DNA of 64,000 bases. Origin: Yanshouia hominis. Its GTDB lineage: Bacteria > Bacillota > Clostridia > Oscillospirales > Ruminococcaceae. Position 1 is the first letter of the stretch. The number at the start of each line of letters is the position of its first letter. Below the pieces are notes generated by a model, which worked only from the letters and a program-made list of their open reading frames with translations, did no database searches and was not told the DNA's origin. The stretch is taken from NCBI GenBank assembly GCA_014385025.1, contig JACRTB010000007.1:1-64000 (forward strand), written 5' to 3'. This document shows, one piece after another, positions 45,877-55,885 of this stretch. The translations under genes were made by a program, and so were the position numbers.

Positions 45877-47475
45877 TTGATTACAGTAACCGATCTCGAG
45901 CTGCAATTCGGCGGCAGCAGGCTTTTTTCGAACGTCAACCTCAAATTTACCCCCGGCAACTGTTATGGGGTCATCGGCGCGAACGGCGCCGGCAAATCAA
46001 CCTTCCTGCGGCTGCTTTCGGGCGATCTTGAGAGCACGCGCGGCGAGGTCGTGATTCCGCCCGAGATGCGGATGTCGGTCCTCAAGCAGGACCATTTCCA
46101 ATATGACCAGTATCCGGTGATGGATACCGTTTTTATGGGAAACCCGCGCCTCTATGAGATCATGAAGGAAAAGGAGGCCCTCTACGCCAAGGAGGACTTC
46201 ACCGAAGCGGACGGCGAGCACGCCGCCCTTCTCGAAGGGGAGTTCGCGGAGCTCAATGGCTGGGAGGCGGAGACCGAGGCGGCGCAGATCCTTCAGGGCC
46301 TCGGAATTCCGGCCGAGCTGCATTACGCCGAGATGCACACCCTGCAGGGCGGCGAAAAGGTCAAGGTGCTGCTGGCGCAGGCGCTCTTCGGCCAGCCGGA
46401 AATCGTGCTGCTCGACGAGCCGACCAACCATCTCGACGTCGATTCGGTGGACTGGCTCGAGGATTTTCTCATTGATTTTCCCGGCACCGTCATCGTCGTC
46501 TCCCACGACCGGCATTTTCTCAACGCCGTCTGCACCCACATCGTTGATGTCGATTACGGCCAGATCAAGATGTATGTCGGCAACTACGACTTCTGGTATG
46601 AGTCCTCCCAGCTCATCCAGCGGATGCTCAAGGACCAGAACCGCAAGAACGAGGAAAAAATCAAGGAGCTGCAAAAGTTCATTGAACGCTTCTCGGCCAA
46701 CAAATCGAAATCCAGGCAGGCCACCAGCCGCAAAAAGCTGATCGACAAGCTGACCGTTGAGGAGATGCCCGCCTCTTCGCGGCGCTATCCGTGGGTTGCT
46801 TTCAAGCCAGACCGCGAAATCGGCCGCGAGACGCTCGAGGCCGCGGATCTTTCCAAAACGGTGGACGGGGTGAAGGTGCTCAACCATGTCAGCTTCCGGC
46901 TCAACCGCGAGGACAAGGTGGCCTTCCTCTGCGAAAACGACCAGGCTGCCACCGCCCTGTTCCAGATTCTCACCGAGGAGACCGAGCCCGACGAGGGCAG
47001 CTTTAAATGGGGGCTTTCCACTTCGCGCAGCTATTTCCCAAAGGATAACTCCGCCTTTTTCAACGATGTGGAGCTCAATCTGGTCGAATGGCTGCGCCAG
47101 TATTCCTCCGACGATTCGGAAAGCTATCTGCGGGGCTTCCTCGGCCGGATGCTCTTCTCGGGCGAGGATGTCTACAAGCCGGTGAAGGTGCTGTCGGGCG
47201 GCGAGAAGGTCCGCTGCATGCTCTCGCGGATGATGCTCGCGGGCTCGAACGTGCTGCTGCTCGACCAGCCCACCAACCACCTCGACCTTGAATCGATCAC
47301 CGCGGTCAACAACGGCCTGATTGATTTCAAAGGAGTCGTGCTCTTTGCGTCGCACGATCACCAGTTCATCCAGACGGTCGCCAACCGGATTATCGAGATC
47401 ACCCCGGAGGGATGCATCGACCGGATGAGCACCTACGACGAATACCTTGAATGGAAAAAGCAGAATAAAAAATAA
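45877..47475 (+). CDS. ABC-F family ATPase, YbiT/YkpA-like
   Basis: 532 residues from TTG 45877 (SD AAAAGGCGG). Two ATPase domains: NBD1 with GVIGANGAGKSTFLRLLSGD, LQGGEKVKVLLAQALFG and IVLLDEPTNHLDVDSVDWLE; NBD2 with LSGGEKVRCMLSRMM and VLLLDQPTNHLDLESI. NBD2 lacks a canonical Walker A (FLCENDQAATALFQIL), as in the YbiT/YkpA subgroup. The linker (residues ~240-320) is charged and helical. It acts on ribosomes, not membranes. Confidence 0.92.
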   Translation: MITVTDLELQFGGSRLFSNVNLKFTPGNCYGVIGANGAGKSTFLRLLSGDLESTRGEVVIPPEMRMSVLKQDHFQYDQYPVMDTVFMGNPRLYEIMKEKEALYAKEDFTEADGEHAALLEGEFAELNGWEAETEAAQILQGLGIPAELHYAEMHTLQGGEKVKVLLAQALFGQPEIVLLDEPTNHLDVDSVDWLEDFLIDFPGTVIVVSHDRHFLNAVCTHIVDVDYGQIKMYVGNYDFWYESSQLIQRMLKDQNRKNEEKIKELQKFIERFSANKSKSRQATSRKKLIDKLTVEEMPASSRRYPWVAFKPDREIGRETLEAADLSKTVDGVKVLNHVSFRLNREDKVAFLCENDQAATALFQILTEETEPDEGSFKWGLSTSRSYFPKDNSAFFNDVELNLVEWLRQYSSDDSESYLRGFLGRMLFSGEDVYKPVKVLSGGEKVRCMLSRMMLAGSNVLLLDQPTNHLDLESITAVNNGLIDFKGVVLFASHDHQFIQTVANRIIEITPEGCIDRMSTYDEYLEWKKQNKK

Positions 47476-47508
47476 GCCCGCGGACACGGGCGGCAGGAGG
47501 GAACAACA

Positions 47509-48525
47509 ATGGCAAAGCTGATGATTATGGGCGCGGGCGGCATGGGGACCGCTCTCGCGGTCGCTTTCTCGCAGATGGGACATCAGGTCTGGCTCTGGGG
47601 CTGGAGCGCCGAGGAAAACGCGGCGATCCGCGCCGCGCGGGAGAATGTCCCGCTGCTCAAGGGGGTTAAAATCCCCGAGGAGGTCGAGATTGTGGACACC
47701 GCCGAGGCGGCCGCCTGCTGCGACCTCGCCCTGATCGCCACCCCGACCATCGGGGTGCGGGGCGCGGCCGGGACGCTGCGCGGGGTGCTGCCCGCCGGCC
47801 GTCCGGTGGCCTGCACCTCCAAGGGCCTTGAGCCGAAAACCCTGCTGCCGCTGCACGAGGTGGCGGCGCAGGAGCTGCCCGGCCATCCTTTTGTCGCCCT
47901 TTCCGGCCCCTCTCACGCCGAGGAGCTTTCCCGGGGAATCCCGACGGTGCTCGCCGCCGCCAGTCACAGCCTCGCCGCCGCCCAGCAGGTGCAGGAGCTG
48001 ACCGAGGGCACCCATATCCGCATCTACACCAACGACGACCTGATGGGGGTGGAGCTCGGCGGGGCGCTCAAGAATGTCATCGCCTTCGCCTCGGGGGTCA
48101 TCGACGGGATGGGCTACGGCGACAATACCAAGGCGGCGCTGATGACCCGCGGCCTCACCGAAATCGCCCGGCTGGGGACACGCATGGGCGCGCGGGCGGA
48201 AACCTTTGCCGGACTCGCCGGAGTTGGGGATCTCATCGTCACCTGCTGCTCGCAGCATTCCCGCAACCACCGCTGCGGCGTCTACGTCGGAGAGGGGCTC
48301 ACCGTAAAAGAGGCGATCGCCAAGGTTGGTATGACCGTCGAAGGGGTCACCGCCGCCCTCTGCGCCCATGAGCTGGCGGAGAAGCTCGGGGTCGAGATGC
48401 CGATCACCGAACAGATTTACCGCCTGATCGAAGGGGAGGTCACCGCCCGGCAGGCGGTCGCCGCTCTGTTGGGACGGCCGCAGCGCCACGAAAGTGAAAC
48501 AAACTGGCTTGGCGAGATCGGCTGA
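47509..48525 (+). CDS. gpsA: NAD(P)-dependent glycerol-3-phosphate dehydrogenase
   Basis: 338 residues. Rossmann motif MIMGAGGMGTALAVAFSQMG, VACTSKGLEP, VALSGPSHAEELSRGIPTVL and the catalytic block GGALKNVIAFASGVIDGMGY then GDNTKAALMTRGLTEI. It makes sn-glycerol 3-phosphate for phospholipids. SD AGGAGGG; 34 bases after the ABC-F gene and followed by a strong terminator. Confidence 0.95.
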   Translation: MAKLMIMGAGGMGTALAVAFSQMGHQVWLWGWSAEENAAIRAARENVPLLKGVKIPEEVEIVDTAEAAACCDLALIATPTIGVRGAAGTLRGVLPAGRPVACTSKGLEPKTLLPLHEVAAQELPGHPFVALSGPSHAEELSRGIPTVLAAASHSLAAAQQVQELTEGTHIRIYTNDDLMGVELGGALKNVIAFASGVIDGMGYGDNTKAALMTRGLTEIARLGTRMGARAETFAGLAGVGDLIVTCCSQHSRNHRCGVYVGEGLTVKEAIAKVGMTVEGVTAALCAHELAEKLGVEMPITEQIYRLIEGEVTARQAVAALLGRPQRHESETNWLGEIG

Positions 48526-48542
48526 GACCGAAAACAAAACGA

Positions 48543-48584
48543 CGCGCCCGGGATGCCGATACCGCATTCCGGGCGCGCTTTTTG
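48543..48584 (+). terminator. gpsA terminator
   Basis: CGCGCCCGGGATGC pairs with GCATTCCGGGCGCG (one wobble pair), then CTTTTTGCG. Confidence 0.9.
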
Positions 48585-48588
48585 CGTT

Positions 48589-48798
48589 TCAGCCAGACTT
48601 TGATTCCAGTGTGACAACGATCCCGGACGCCTGCTCCGATACGCGGACCCGCAGGGCTTGATGGCCGCGGCAAAAATTCCACCACCAGCCCCGGGCGCCG
48701 TCATTCGATATTGCCCCCGTGGGATAGAGTCGCATATAGCACCGGTGGAGCTCGGCGGCAAAAGCCGCCGTTTCCCAAAGTGGCCTTTCGCTTTCCAT
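48589..48798 (-). CDS. hypothetical small protein
   Basis: 69 residues from ATG 48796-48798 (SD AGGAGGAG): MESERPLWETAAFAAELHRC then GAISNDGARGWWWNFCRGHQ. Compact, Trp-rich; not recognised. Convergent with gpsA. Confidence 0.6.
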   Translation of the reverse strand: MESERPLWETAAFAAELHRCYMRLYPTGAISNDGARGWWWNFCRGHQALRVRVSEQASGIVVTLESKSG

Positions 48799-48938
48799 GA
48801 GCACTCCTCCTTTTCTTTTCCGTCCCCATTTTACCCGAAGGGGGAAGATCCGTCATCATCCTTGGGGTGATTTTTTTGAAAAAATTTTGATTTGGGGGTG
48901 TTTTTCCGAATTGCCGAGGCGGCCGCGCTGATTTTCGA

Positions 48939-48967
48939 TTGTTCATCCTCCGGCGGAATGCTATAAT
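48939..48967 (+). promoter_or_regulatory. promoter of the EcsC gene
   Basis: TTGTTC (48939-48944), 17-base spacer, TATAAT (48962-48967). Confidence 0.78.
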
Positions 48968-48998
48968 GAAACAAAATCGGACCGAAAGGCGGGATGAC

Positions 48999-49859
48999 AT
49001 GGTCTGGAACAAACTGGAACGCCGCGATCCCATCGCCCAGCGGCTTCAGGAGCTGGAGGCGCTGGAGCGGGAGCGGATTGGCCAGGCGGCCGGCCCGGTT
49101 GACCGGGCGATCGGCCCGGCGGCGGAAAAGATCGGAGAAAGGATTCCCGAGGGGCTGCGCGAGACGCTCAGCCGGGCCTTCTGCAAGGGTTTTTCGCTTC
49201 TGGTGTCAAAGGGCAGCGGCGTCATCGCACAGACCTACGACGGGGGCAAGCTGCGGCGCCGTTTCGATGAGCTGGACGCCAGAATTTCCGGGCGGCGCAG
49301 CCTGCGGAACCTGCGCCGCTTCGGAAAAAACGCCGCGCGCGGCAAATACGCGGTGCAGGTGGTCTCGGGAATCAGCGGAACCGGAATGGGTCTGCTGGGC
49401 ATCGGCCTGCCGGATATCCCGATCATCATTGCGACGCTGCTGCGCACCGTCTACCAGACCGCTCAGCGCTGCGGCTTCGGTTTTGAGGGAACGAGCGAAC
49501 AGCTCTTCGTGCTTCGGCTGATCCGCAACGCGGTGGAGCATGGCGAACTGCAAAGCCGGCACCATCAAAAACTTCTTGAGCTGGGGGAGAAGATCGACGC
49601 GGGCACCCGCTTTGTCGGCTCGCTTGAGGAGGAGACGCGGCGCACCTCCGACGCGCTGGCCGACGCGGTGCTGATCGCAAAGTTTGTGCAGGGTCTGCCG
49701 CTGGTTGGGGCGGTGGGAGGAATCACCAATTTCTTCCTCGTGGGGCAGGTTTCGGATTACGCCGCCCTGGTTTATGAAAAGCGTTACCTGCTCCGCAAAA
49801 GCCGGGAAGCCTCGCCCGCTCCGGAAAGAGGGCTTCTGTCCCGGCTGTTCGGACGCTGA
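48999..49859 (+). CDS. EcsC family protein
   Basis: 286 residues from ATG 48999 (SD AAAGGCGGG). VVSGISGTGMGLLGIGLPDI then PIIIATLLRTVYQTAQRCGF and FVQGLPLVGAVGGITNFFLV are EcsC-family signatures with two hydrophobic patches. In Bacillus, EcsC accompanies the EcsAB transporter; here it is alone with its own promoter and terminator. Biochemical role unknown. Confidence 0.85.
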   Translation: MVWNKLERRDPIAQRLQELEALERERIGQAAGPVDRAIGPAAEKIGERIPEGLRETLSRAFCKGFSLLVSKGSGVIAQTYDGGKLRRRFDELDARISGRRSLRNLRRFGKNAARGKYAVQVVSGISGTGMGLLGIGLPDIPIIIATLLRTVYQTAQRCGFGFEGTSEQLFVLRLIRNAVEHGELQSRHHQKLLELGEKIDAGTRFVGSLEEETRRTSDALADAVLIAKFVQGLPLVGAVGGITNFFLVGQVSDYAALVYEKRYLLRKSREASPAPERGLLSRLFGR

Positions 49860-49886
49860 AGATGCAGCGGGCACCGGGCGGCATCG

Positions 49887-49934
49887 ACAGGCAGAAAGGC
49901 GGTCCTCCGCAAGGAGGACCGCCTTTCTGCCTGT
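49887..49934. terminator. bidirectional terminator, 22-bp perfect stem
   Basis: Arms 49887-49908 and 49913-49934 are perfectly complementary with loop GCAA; CCTTTCTGCC and the mirrored run serve both strands (EcsC gene and ilvC). Confidence 0.85.
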
Positions 49935-49956
49935 CGTGTTTTCCGTTTTCGGTTTC

Positions 49957-50979
<1,023 letters not shown>

Positions 50980-51480
50980 TTATTGTGCGTTTGCTTTATG
51001 ATCTCCGCGTTCCATCGCCGTGGCTCCGGTGCGGCACATCTCGAGAATGGGGTACTGCGAGAGGATTTCAATAAAGGCGTCGATCTTATGCGGCGTGCCG
51101 GTCAGCTCCACCACCATCGCGGAGACCGACAGGTCGATGATCTTGGCGCCGTAGATATCACAGATTTCGCGCAGCGGCGCGCGGGTCGCGTCGCCGCAGG
51201 AGAGCTTAATGAGCAGCAGCTCCCGGTAGAGCGACCGGGCCGGATCGAGCGCATAGACGGCAAGACTTTCCTCGAGCTTCGCGGTCTGGTGGATGATCTG
51301 GGCGAGGATGTCCTCGTCGCCTTTGACCACGACGGTCATGCGGGAAATGCTCGGATCATCGGTGGCCGAAACGGTCAGCGACTCGATATTGTAGCCGCGG
51401 CGTCCGAACAGGCTTGCCACCCGCGCGAGGACGCCCGCGTTGTTTTTGACCTTTACGGTGATGACGTGTTTATCCTGCAT
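50980..51480 (-). CDS. ilvN: acetolactate synthase small (regulatory) subunit
   Basis: 166 residues from ATG 51478-51480 (SD GGAGGG). ACT domain HVITVKVKNNAGVLARVASL then FGRRGYNIESLTVSATDDPS, followed by the C-terminal ALS_ss domain (DIYGAKIIDLSVSAMVVEL). Gives valine feedback control to IlvB, whose gene ends 13 bases upstream. Confidence 0.95.
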   Translation of the reverse strand: MQDKHVITVKVKNNAGVLARVASLFGRRGYNIESLTVSATDDPSISRMTVVVKGDEDILAQIIHQTAKLEESLAVYALDPARSLYRELLLIKLSCGDATRAPLREICDIYGAKIIDLSVSAMVVELTGTPHKIDAFIEILSQYPILEMCRTGATAMERGDHKANAQ

Positions 51481-51493
51481 CCGTTTTCCCTCC

Positions 51494-53185
51494 TTAGAGC
51501 TCACTGACAACCGGGGCCGAACGGTAGGCTTCCTTGACGGTCGAGCCGCCGGGAATCATCGGCATGACCATCTCGTCCTCGTCGATGCGGCATTCGATCA
51601 CGCAGGGAGCCCCCGAGCCGAGCGCCTTGGAAAACTTCTCCCGGAATTCCTCCGCGGTATCGGCGTGGAACCCTTTGGCGCCGAACGCCTCGGCCACCTT
51701 GGCAAAATCGGTTTTGCGGTGCAGACTGGTCGAGGAGTAACGGTGGTCATAGAACAGGGTCTGCCACTGGCGCACCATTCCGAGAACCCCGTTGTTGAGC
51801 ACAACGGTGATCACCGGCAGATGATAGGAAACGCTGGTGCACAGCTCGTTGAGGTTCATATGGAAGCAGCCGTCTCCGGTGATGTGGATGACCCGGCGCT
51901 TCGGAAAAGCAACCTGCGCGCCGACCGCCGCCCCGTAGCCGAAGCCCATCGTCCCGAGTCCGCCCGAGGTGAGGAAGGAGCGGGGCTGGGTGCGTCCGCA
52001 GTATTGGGCGGTCCACATCTGGTGCTGTCCGACATCGGTAACGATGATGGCGTCCTCGCCCGCCAGTTCGGCGACGGCGTGGATGATGTCGTAGGGGTGC
52101 AGCTTCCCGTCGAGGGCGCTTGCGGGAGGAACGACATCGTCGGCCCGCCACGCGTCAATCTGCGCCTGCCACGCGGGATGCTCCTTGCGCTCGATCAGCG
52201 GAAGCACCGCTTCGAGCACCCGGCCGACGTCTCCGACGATGCTGTAATCGATGTGAATGTTCTTGTTGATCTCAGAGCGGTCGATATCGATCTGCACGAT
52301 CCGGGCGCGCCGGGCAAAGTCCGAGGGCTTGGTGGCCACCCGGTCGGAGAAGCGGGCCCCGATGACCAGCAGAAGGTCCGCGCCGTTGATCGCGAGTCCG
52401 GCGGAGATGTTGCCGTGCATCCCGACCATCCCCATGTTGAGCGGATCATTGTAGGAAAGCACGCCGGTACCCATGATGGTATGGCATGCCGGAATCGACG
52501 CGCGGTGGGCCAGCTCATAAACGAGCGGCGACGCACCGGAACCGATCACCCCGCCGCCGAAGTGGATCACCGGACGTTCGGCCGCGTTGATCAGCGCGGC
52601 GACCTCGGCGATCACCGCCGGATCAATCTCGGCGGGACGTTCGGGCGCCGCCGGGGCGGGAGCGGGCAGAAACTCGCAGGCGGCGGCGGTCACATCCTTG
52701 GGAATATCGACCAGCACCGGGCCGGGCCTGCCGGAATTGGCGATGGAAAACGCCTGACGGATCGTATCGGCCAGCTCTTCGACCCGGCGCACGACGAAAT
52801 TGTGCTTGGTGATCGGCATTGTGATGCCGGTGATATAAACCTCCTGAAAGCTGTCCGAGCCGATCTGCGCGTTGGGGACGTTGGCGGTAATCGCCACCAT
52901 CGGGATGGAATCCATGTAGGCGGTGGCGATTCCGGTCACGAGGTTGGTGCTTCCCGGCCCGGAGGTGGCAAAAACAACCCCCGTTTTGCCGGTGGCCCGG
53001 GCATATCCGTCGGCCGCGTGAGCCGCGCCCTGCTCGTGGGCGGTGATGAAGTGGCGGATTCCAAGCTGGTTGTCATAGAGGGCGTCGTATACGTTCAGGA
53101 TGGTCCCGCCCGGATATCCAAATACGGTGTCAACCTTCTCCTCGGCCAGTACTTCGAGAACGATCTGCGAACCTGTCATCAGCAT
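51494..53185 (-). CDS. ilvB: acetolactate synthase large subunit
   Basis: 563 residues. ThDP enzyme: VDTVFGYPGGTILNVYDALY, FITAHEQGAAHAADGYARAT with the catalytic Glu, VFATSGPGSTNLVTGIATAY, and the GDGCFHMNLNEL...VVLNNGVLGMVRQWQ ThDP-Mg site. Condenses pyruvate or 2-oxobutyrate. SD GGAGGAG. The gene follows a T-box leader. Confidence 0.97.
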   Translation of the reverse strand: MLMTGSQIVLEVLAEEKVDTVFGYPGGTILNVYDALYDNQLGIRHFITAHEQGAAHAADGYARATGKTGVVFATSGPGSTNLVTGIATAYMDSIPMVAITANVPNAQIGSDSFQEVYITGITMPITKHNFVVRRVEELADTIRQAFSIANSGRPGPVLVDIPKDVTAAACEFLPAPAPAAPERPAEIDPAVIAEVAALINAAERPVIHFGGGVIGSGASPLVYELAHRASIPACHTIMGTGVLSYNDPLNMGMVGMHGNISAGLAINGADLLLVIGARFSDRVATKPSDFARRARIVQIDIDRSEINKNIHIDYSIVGDVGRVLEAVLPLIERKEHPAWQAQIDAWRADDVVPPASALDGKLHPYDIIHAVAELAGEDAIIVTDVGQHQMWTAQYCGRTQPRSFLTSGGLGTMGFGYGAAVGAQVAFPKRRVIHITGDGCFHMNLNELCTSVSYHLPVITVVLNNGVLGMVRQWQTLFYDHRYSSTSLHRKTDFAKVAEAFGAKGFHADTAEEFREKFSKALGSGAPCVIECRIDEDEMVMPMIPGGSTVKEAYRSAPVVSEL

Positions 53186-53239
53186 TGCTGCTCCTCCTCT
53201 TCCATCCTCTGCGGCACAGCGCCGCGGCGAAAAATTTTT

Positions 53240-53562
53240 GCAGATAAAAAAACGCGCCTCTGCCCTTTCCTTGGGAAAGAGACAAAGGCGAAGTTCGCTT
53301 CTGCGGTACCACTCTTTTTGCCGCTCTCGGCGGCCGCTCAGGGAACGGCGCGGCCTTCAACAGCCTGCGTCCGGTCCGGGTCGGGTAACGGCGACCATAC
53401 CGTCCGAGCCTACTGAGGGATTCCCCTTTCGGTCGGCTGCTCGGGGATGACCTTCCCTTGCTCTCCAACACCGCCTCACACCGCCCGGCGGCTCTCTGTC
53501 TGTTGGAATTGAACAAGCTACTTTTCCCGTCTCCGCATTTCCTTGGTTTTGAAATTGTGATT
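53240..53562 (-). promoter_or_regulatory. T-box riboswitch of the ilv operon
   Basis: The T-box AGAGTGGTACCGC is at 53315-53303, followed by a terminator whose arms include GCCTTTGTCTCTTTCC and GGAAAGGGCAGAGGC with a run of seven T. Stem I contains GAGAGCCGCC...GTGTGAGGCGGTG and CAGTAGGCTCGGACGG. The specifier is probably ATC (Ile) in GGGGAATCCC; CTC (Leu) two bases later is the alternative. Uncharged tRNA would let transcription continue into ilvB. Confidence 0.88.
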
Positions 53563-53568
53563 GTTCTT

Positions 53569-53597
53569 ACTATAAACGCTTTGTGCCCAAAAGTCAA
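53569..53597 (-). promoter_or_regulatory. ilv operon promoter
   Basis: TTGACT (53597-53592), 17-base spacer, TATAGT (53574-53569). Confidence 0.85.
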
Positions 53598-53780
53598 CTG
53601 TGTGTTTTGGCGATTATTTGAAAAAATTCGCGCATTTTTTCGCCAATATTCACCAATTTACAAGATTTTGACCATTTTGAGTTTCACATTTAGCAATAGA
53701 GAGTTTCTTTTTTGATACCGCCGCGCTTCGGCGGGCCCATCGGCGCCGGAAGGAGAACTCCGCAATGTTGTCTATCGTTT

Positions 53781-55559
53781 TTATACATCGTTGCTTTCCG
53801 GTCCTTCCGCCCGCGCGGAGAGCCAGCCGGCGGCGTTCTGCCCCGCCCGTCTGCCAAACACCAAAAGCCCGGCAAGCTCGTTGCCCGGCAGCGCCGCGGC
53901 GCCGTGCACCCCGCCGGTCACCTCCCCGGCGGCATAAAGCCCCGGAATCGGCTCGCCGGCGGCGCCCAGCACCTCGGCCTCGGGGGTGATCGCAAGGCCG
54001 CCGAGGGTGGTTTTGACCCCCGGGGCCACCTCAAGGGCGTAAAGCTCTCCCTCCAGGCGGGCCGGATGCGGCTCGTTGCCTTCCTCATCGGCCGCCTCGG
54101 GCAGCTCGGCGTTGCGGTCCGAGATGGTTTCCTCCAGCGCCTCCGCCGGGAGACCGGCCGCGCGGGAAAGCTTTTCCGGGTCCGCGCCCGAAAGAGTCCG
54201 CTCCTCCAGCGCGGAAGGCAGCAGATGCAGCAGCCCCTCTCCGAAGATCAGCCAGCCGCAGCGCCCCGGCTGGGCGAGCAGGGCTTCCGAAAGACTCGCG
54301 TCATCCGCCAATTCATCGGCAAACCGCTCTCCGGAGCGGTTGACGAGCAGCGCCCCGCCCTCCCGCAGCGCGCGCGGAACAATCAGCCCGCTCCCCCGGT
54401 GGACGGTCGGCTCGGCGACAATTTCGGCCATATCGACAGTGGCGGCCCCCAGCTCCTGCGCCATCGCAATGCCGTCGCCCTGCGCCGCGGCGGAGCTTAC
54501 GGTATCGAGGCCCCGCAGCAGGGTGCGGTAGCTTCCGCAGAGCTTGTCGTTGGCGGCAAAGCCCCCCGTGGCGAGAATCACCGCGCCGCCGGTATACAGG
54601 TGCCGCACCCCGGGAGATTCCGCGATCACCCCGCTGATCCGCCCTTCCTCATCGGTCAGCAGCTCGGAGACGCGGGTGCCGCAAAGAATTTCCACCCCGG
54701 CCCGGCGCACCTCGCCGGTCAGCCCGTCGATGAGGAATTTCCCCACCGGCTCCCCGCTTTCGGGAAGATGGGCACGCTCGGCCGAGCTGCCCGGAAGCCG
54801 CGTCAGCTCCCCCAGCGGCATCCCGGCCTCCGCAAGCCAGTCGATCACGACGGCGGAATCCCCCGCCAGCGTCTCGAGCAGCTCCCCCTCCTGCGCGCCG
54901 GATGCGGCAAGGCTGTCCGAGAGCATTTCCTCAAATCCGTCCTCGACGCCGGCCTTCTGCTGTGCGGCGGAAGCGGCGGCGTTGATTCCATCGCAGGCAA
55001 GCAGCGTGTTTCCTCCGGGCGCGGCGTTTTTCTCCAGCAGCACGATCCGCAGCTCCGGCCCGGACTGGGCCGCCGCGAGGGCCGCGGTCAGCCCCGCGCC
55101 GCCCGCGCCGACGACAATCAGGTCCGCCTCATGCACCTCAGCCCGCAGAGACGGCCGGACCGGCTGGGCGGGCGGCTCCAACAGCGGAGCGGGATCGGCG
55201 CCCGAGGCGGAAACCGCCTGCGCTGCCGCCTCGATCAGCGCCCGGCTGGTGGCTGTCGCGCCCGCCACCACATCCACCGCGAGGGTCTGGTTCGCGACGA
55301 TCAGACCGGGGATCTGTTCGACCGCCACCGAACCGATCCCTTCGGTTTCGGGGCAGTCGGGCACCCGGATCGCGTCGATATGGCTGTCGGTCAGCGTGAC
55401 AAAGGCCGTAAGCTCCCCGGCGTATCCCTGAGCCGCGCCGCGGTACTCCCCCGCGCGGTAGGAGGTTTCCCGCGAGGAATCCTCCCCGGCGGGAAGGGCC
55501 GGCAGCGCGCAGGAGCCGAGCATCAGCGCGGCGGCAATGAGAGCGGGCAGACGTTTCAT
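53781..55559 (-). CDS. surface FMN/FAD-dependent reductase (fumarate reductase-like lipoprotein)
   Basis: 592 residues. Lipoprotein signal ending LMLGSC; FMN-binding domain (residues ~35-120) with the flavinylation motif DVVAGATATSRALI; then the flavocytochrome c-type FAD domain, ADLIVVGAGGAGLTAALAAA to GLYAAGEVTGGVHGAAALPG. Such proteins carry ApbE-attached FMN outside the membrane and reduce fumarate, urocanate or similar acceptors in respiration. No apbE is in the window. Confidence 0.9.
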   Translation of the reverse strand: MKRLPALIAAALMLGSCALPALPAGEDSSRETSYRAGEYRGAAQGYAGELTAFVTLTDSHIDAIRVPDCPETEGIGSVAVEQIPGLIVANQTLAVDVVAGATATSRALIEAAAQAVSASGADPAPLLEPPAQPVRPSLRAEVHEADLIVVGAGGAGLTAALAAAQSGPELRIVLLEKNAAPGGNTLLACDGINAAASAAQQKAGVEDGFEEMLSDSLAASGAQEGELLETLAGDSAVVIDWLAEAGMPLGELTRLPGSSAERAHLPESGEPVGKFLIDGLTGEVRRAGVEILCGTRVSELLTDEEGRISGVIAESPGVRHLYTGGAVILATGGFAANDKLCGSYRTLLRGLDTVSSAAAQGDGIAMAQELGAATVDMAEIVAEPTVHRGSGLIVPRALREGGALLVNRSGERFADELADDASLSEALLAQPGRCGWLIFGEGLLHLLPSALEERTLSGADPEKLSRAAGLPAEALEETISDRNAELPEAADEEGNEPHPARLEGELYALEVAPGVKTTLGGLAITPEAEVLGAAGEPIPGLYAAGEVTGGVHGAAALPGNELAGLLVFGRRAGQNAAGWLSARAEGPESNDV

Positions 55560-55885
55560 ACGGTTTCTCTCCCAGGATCAAAATGGCCGAAGGCGCAGAG
55601 CCATACGGCGGGCGGGTCTTCGGAGGCGGCCGCGACCCTGTGGCGCAGCCGGGCCGGTATCAGCAGATGATCCCCGCATGTGAGCAGAACGTCGAACCGT
55701 TCAAAGGAAAGCAGAGCGCTTCCCCGAACCAGACAAACCCACTCGTCCTCCTCCTGGTCGTACCAAAAGCCCTCGGGCGAGCACTGTCCCCAGGAAACGA
55801 TCCTCTCAATCCGCAGGCCGGGCCGCTCCAGCAGCGGACAGGACGCCTCACAGGGCATTCTCTCGGGCAGATCAAACAGATTCAT
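55556..55885 (-). CDS. cupin-domain protein
   Basis: 109 residues: EGFWYDQEEDEWVCLVRGSA then LLSFERFDVLLTCGDHLLIP and RLRHRVAAA form a single cupin barrel with a reduced metal site. ATGA overlap with the reductase gene and with the ChrB-like gene, so the three are cotranslated. Confidence 0.85.
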   Translation of the reverse strand: MNLFDLPERMPCEASCPLLERPGLRIERIVSWGQCSPEGFWYDQEEDEWVCLVRGSALLSFERFDVLLTCGDHLLIPARLRHRVAAASEDPPAVWLCAFGHFDPGRETV

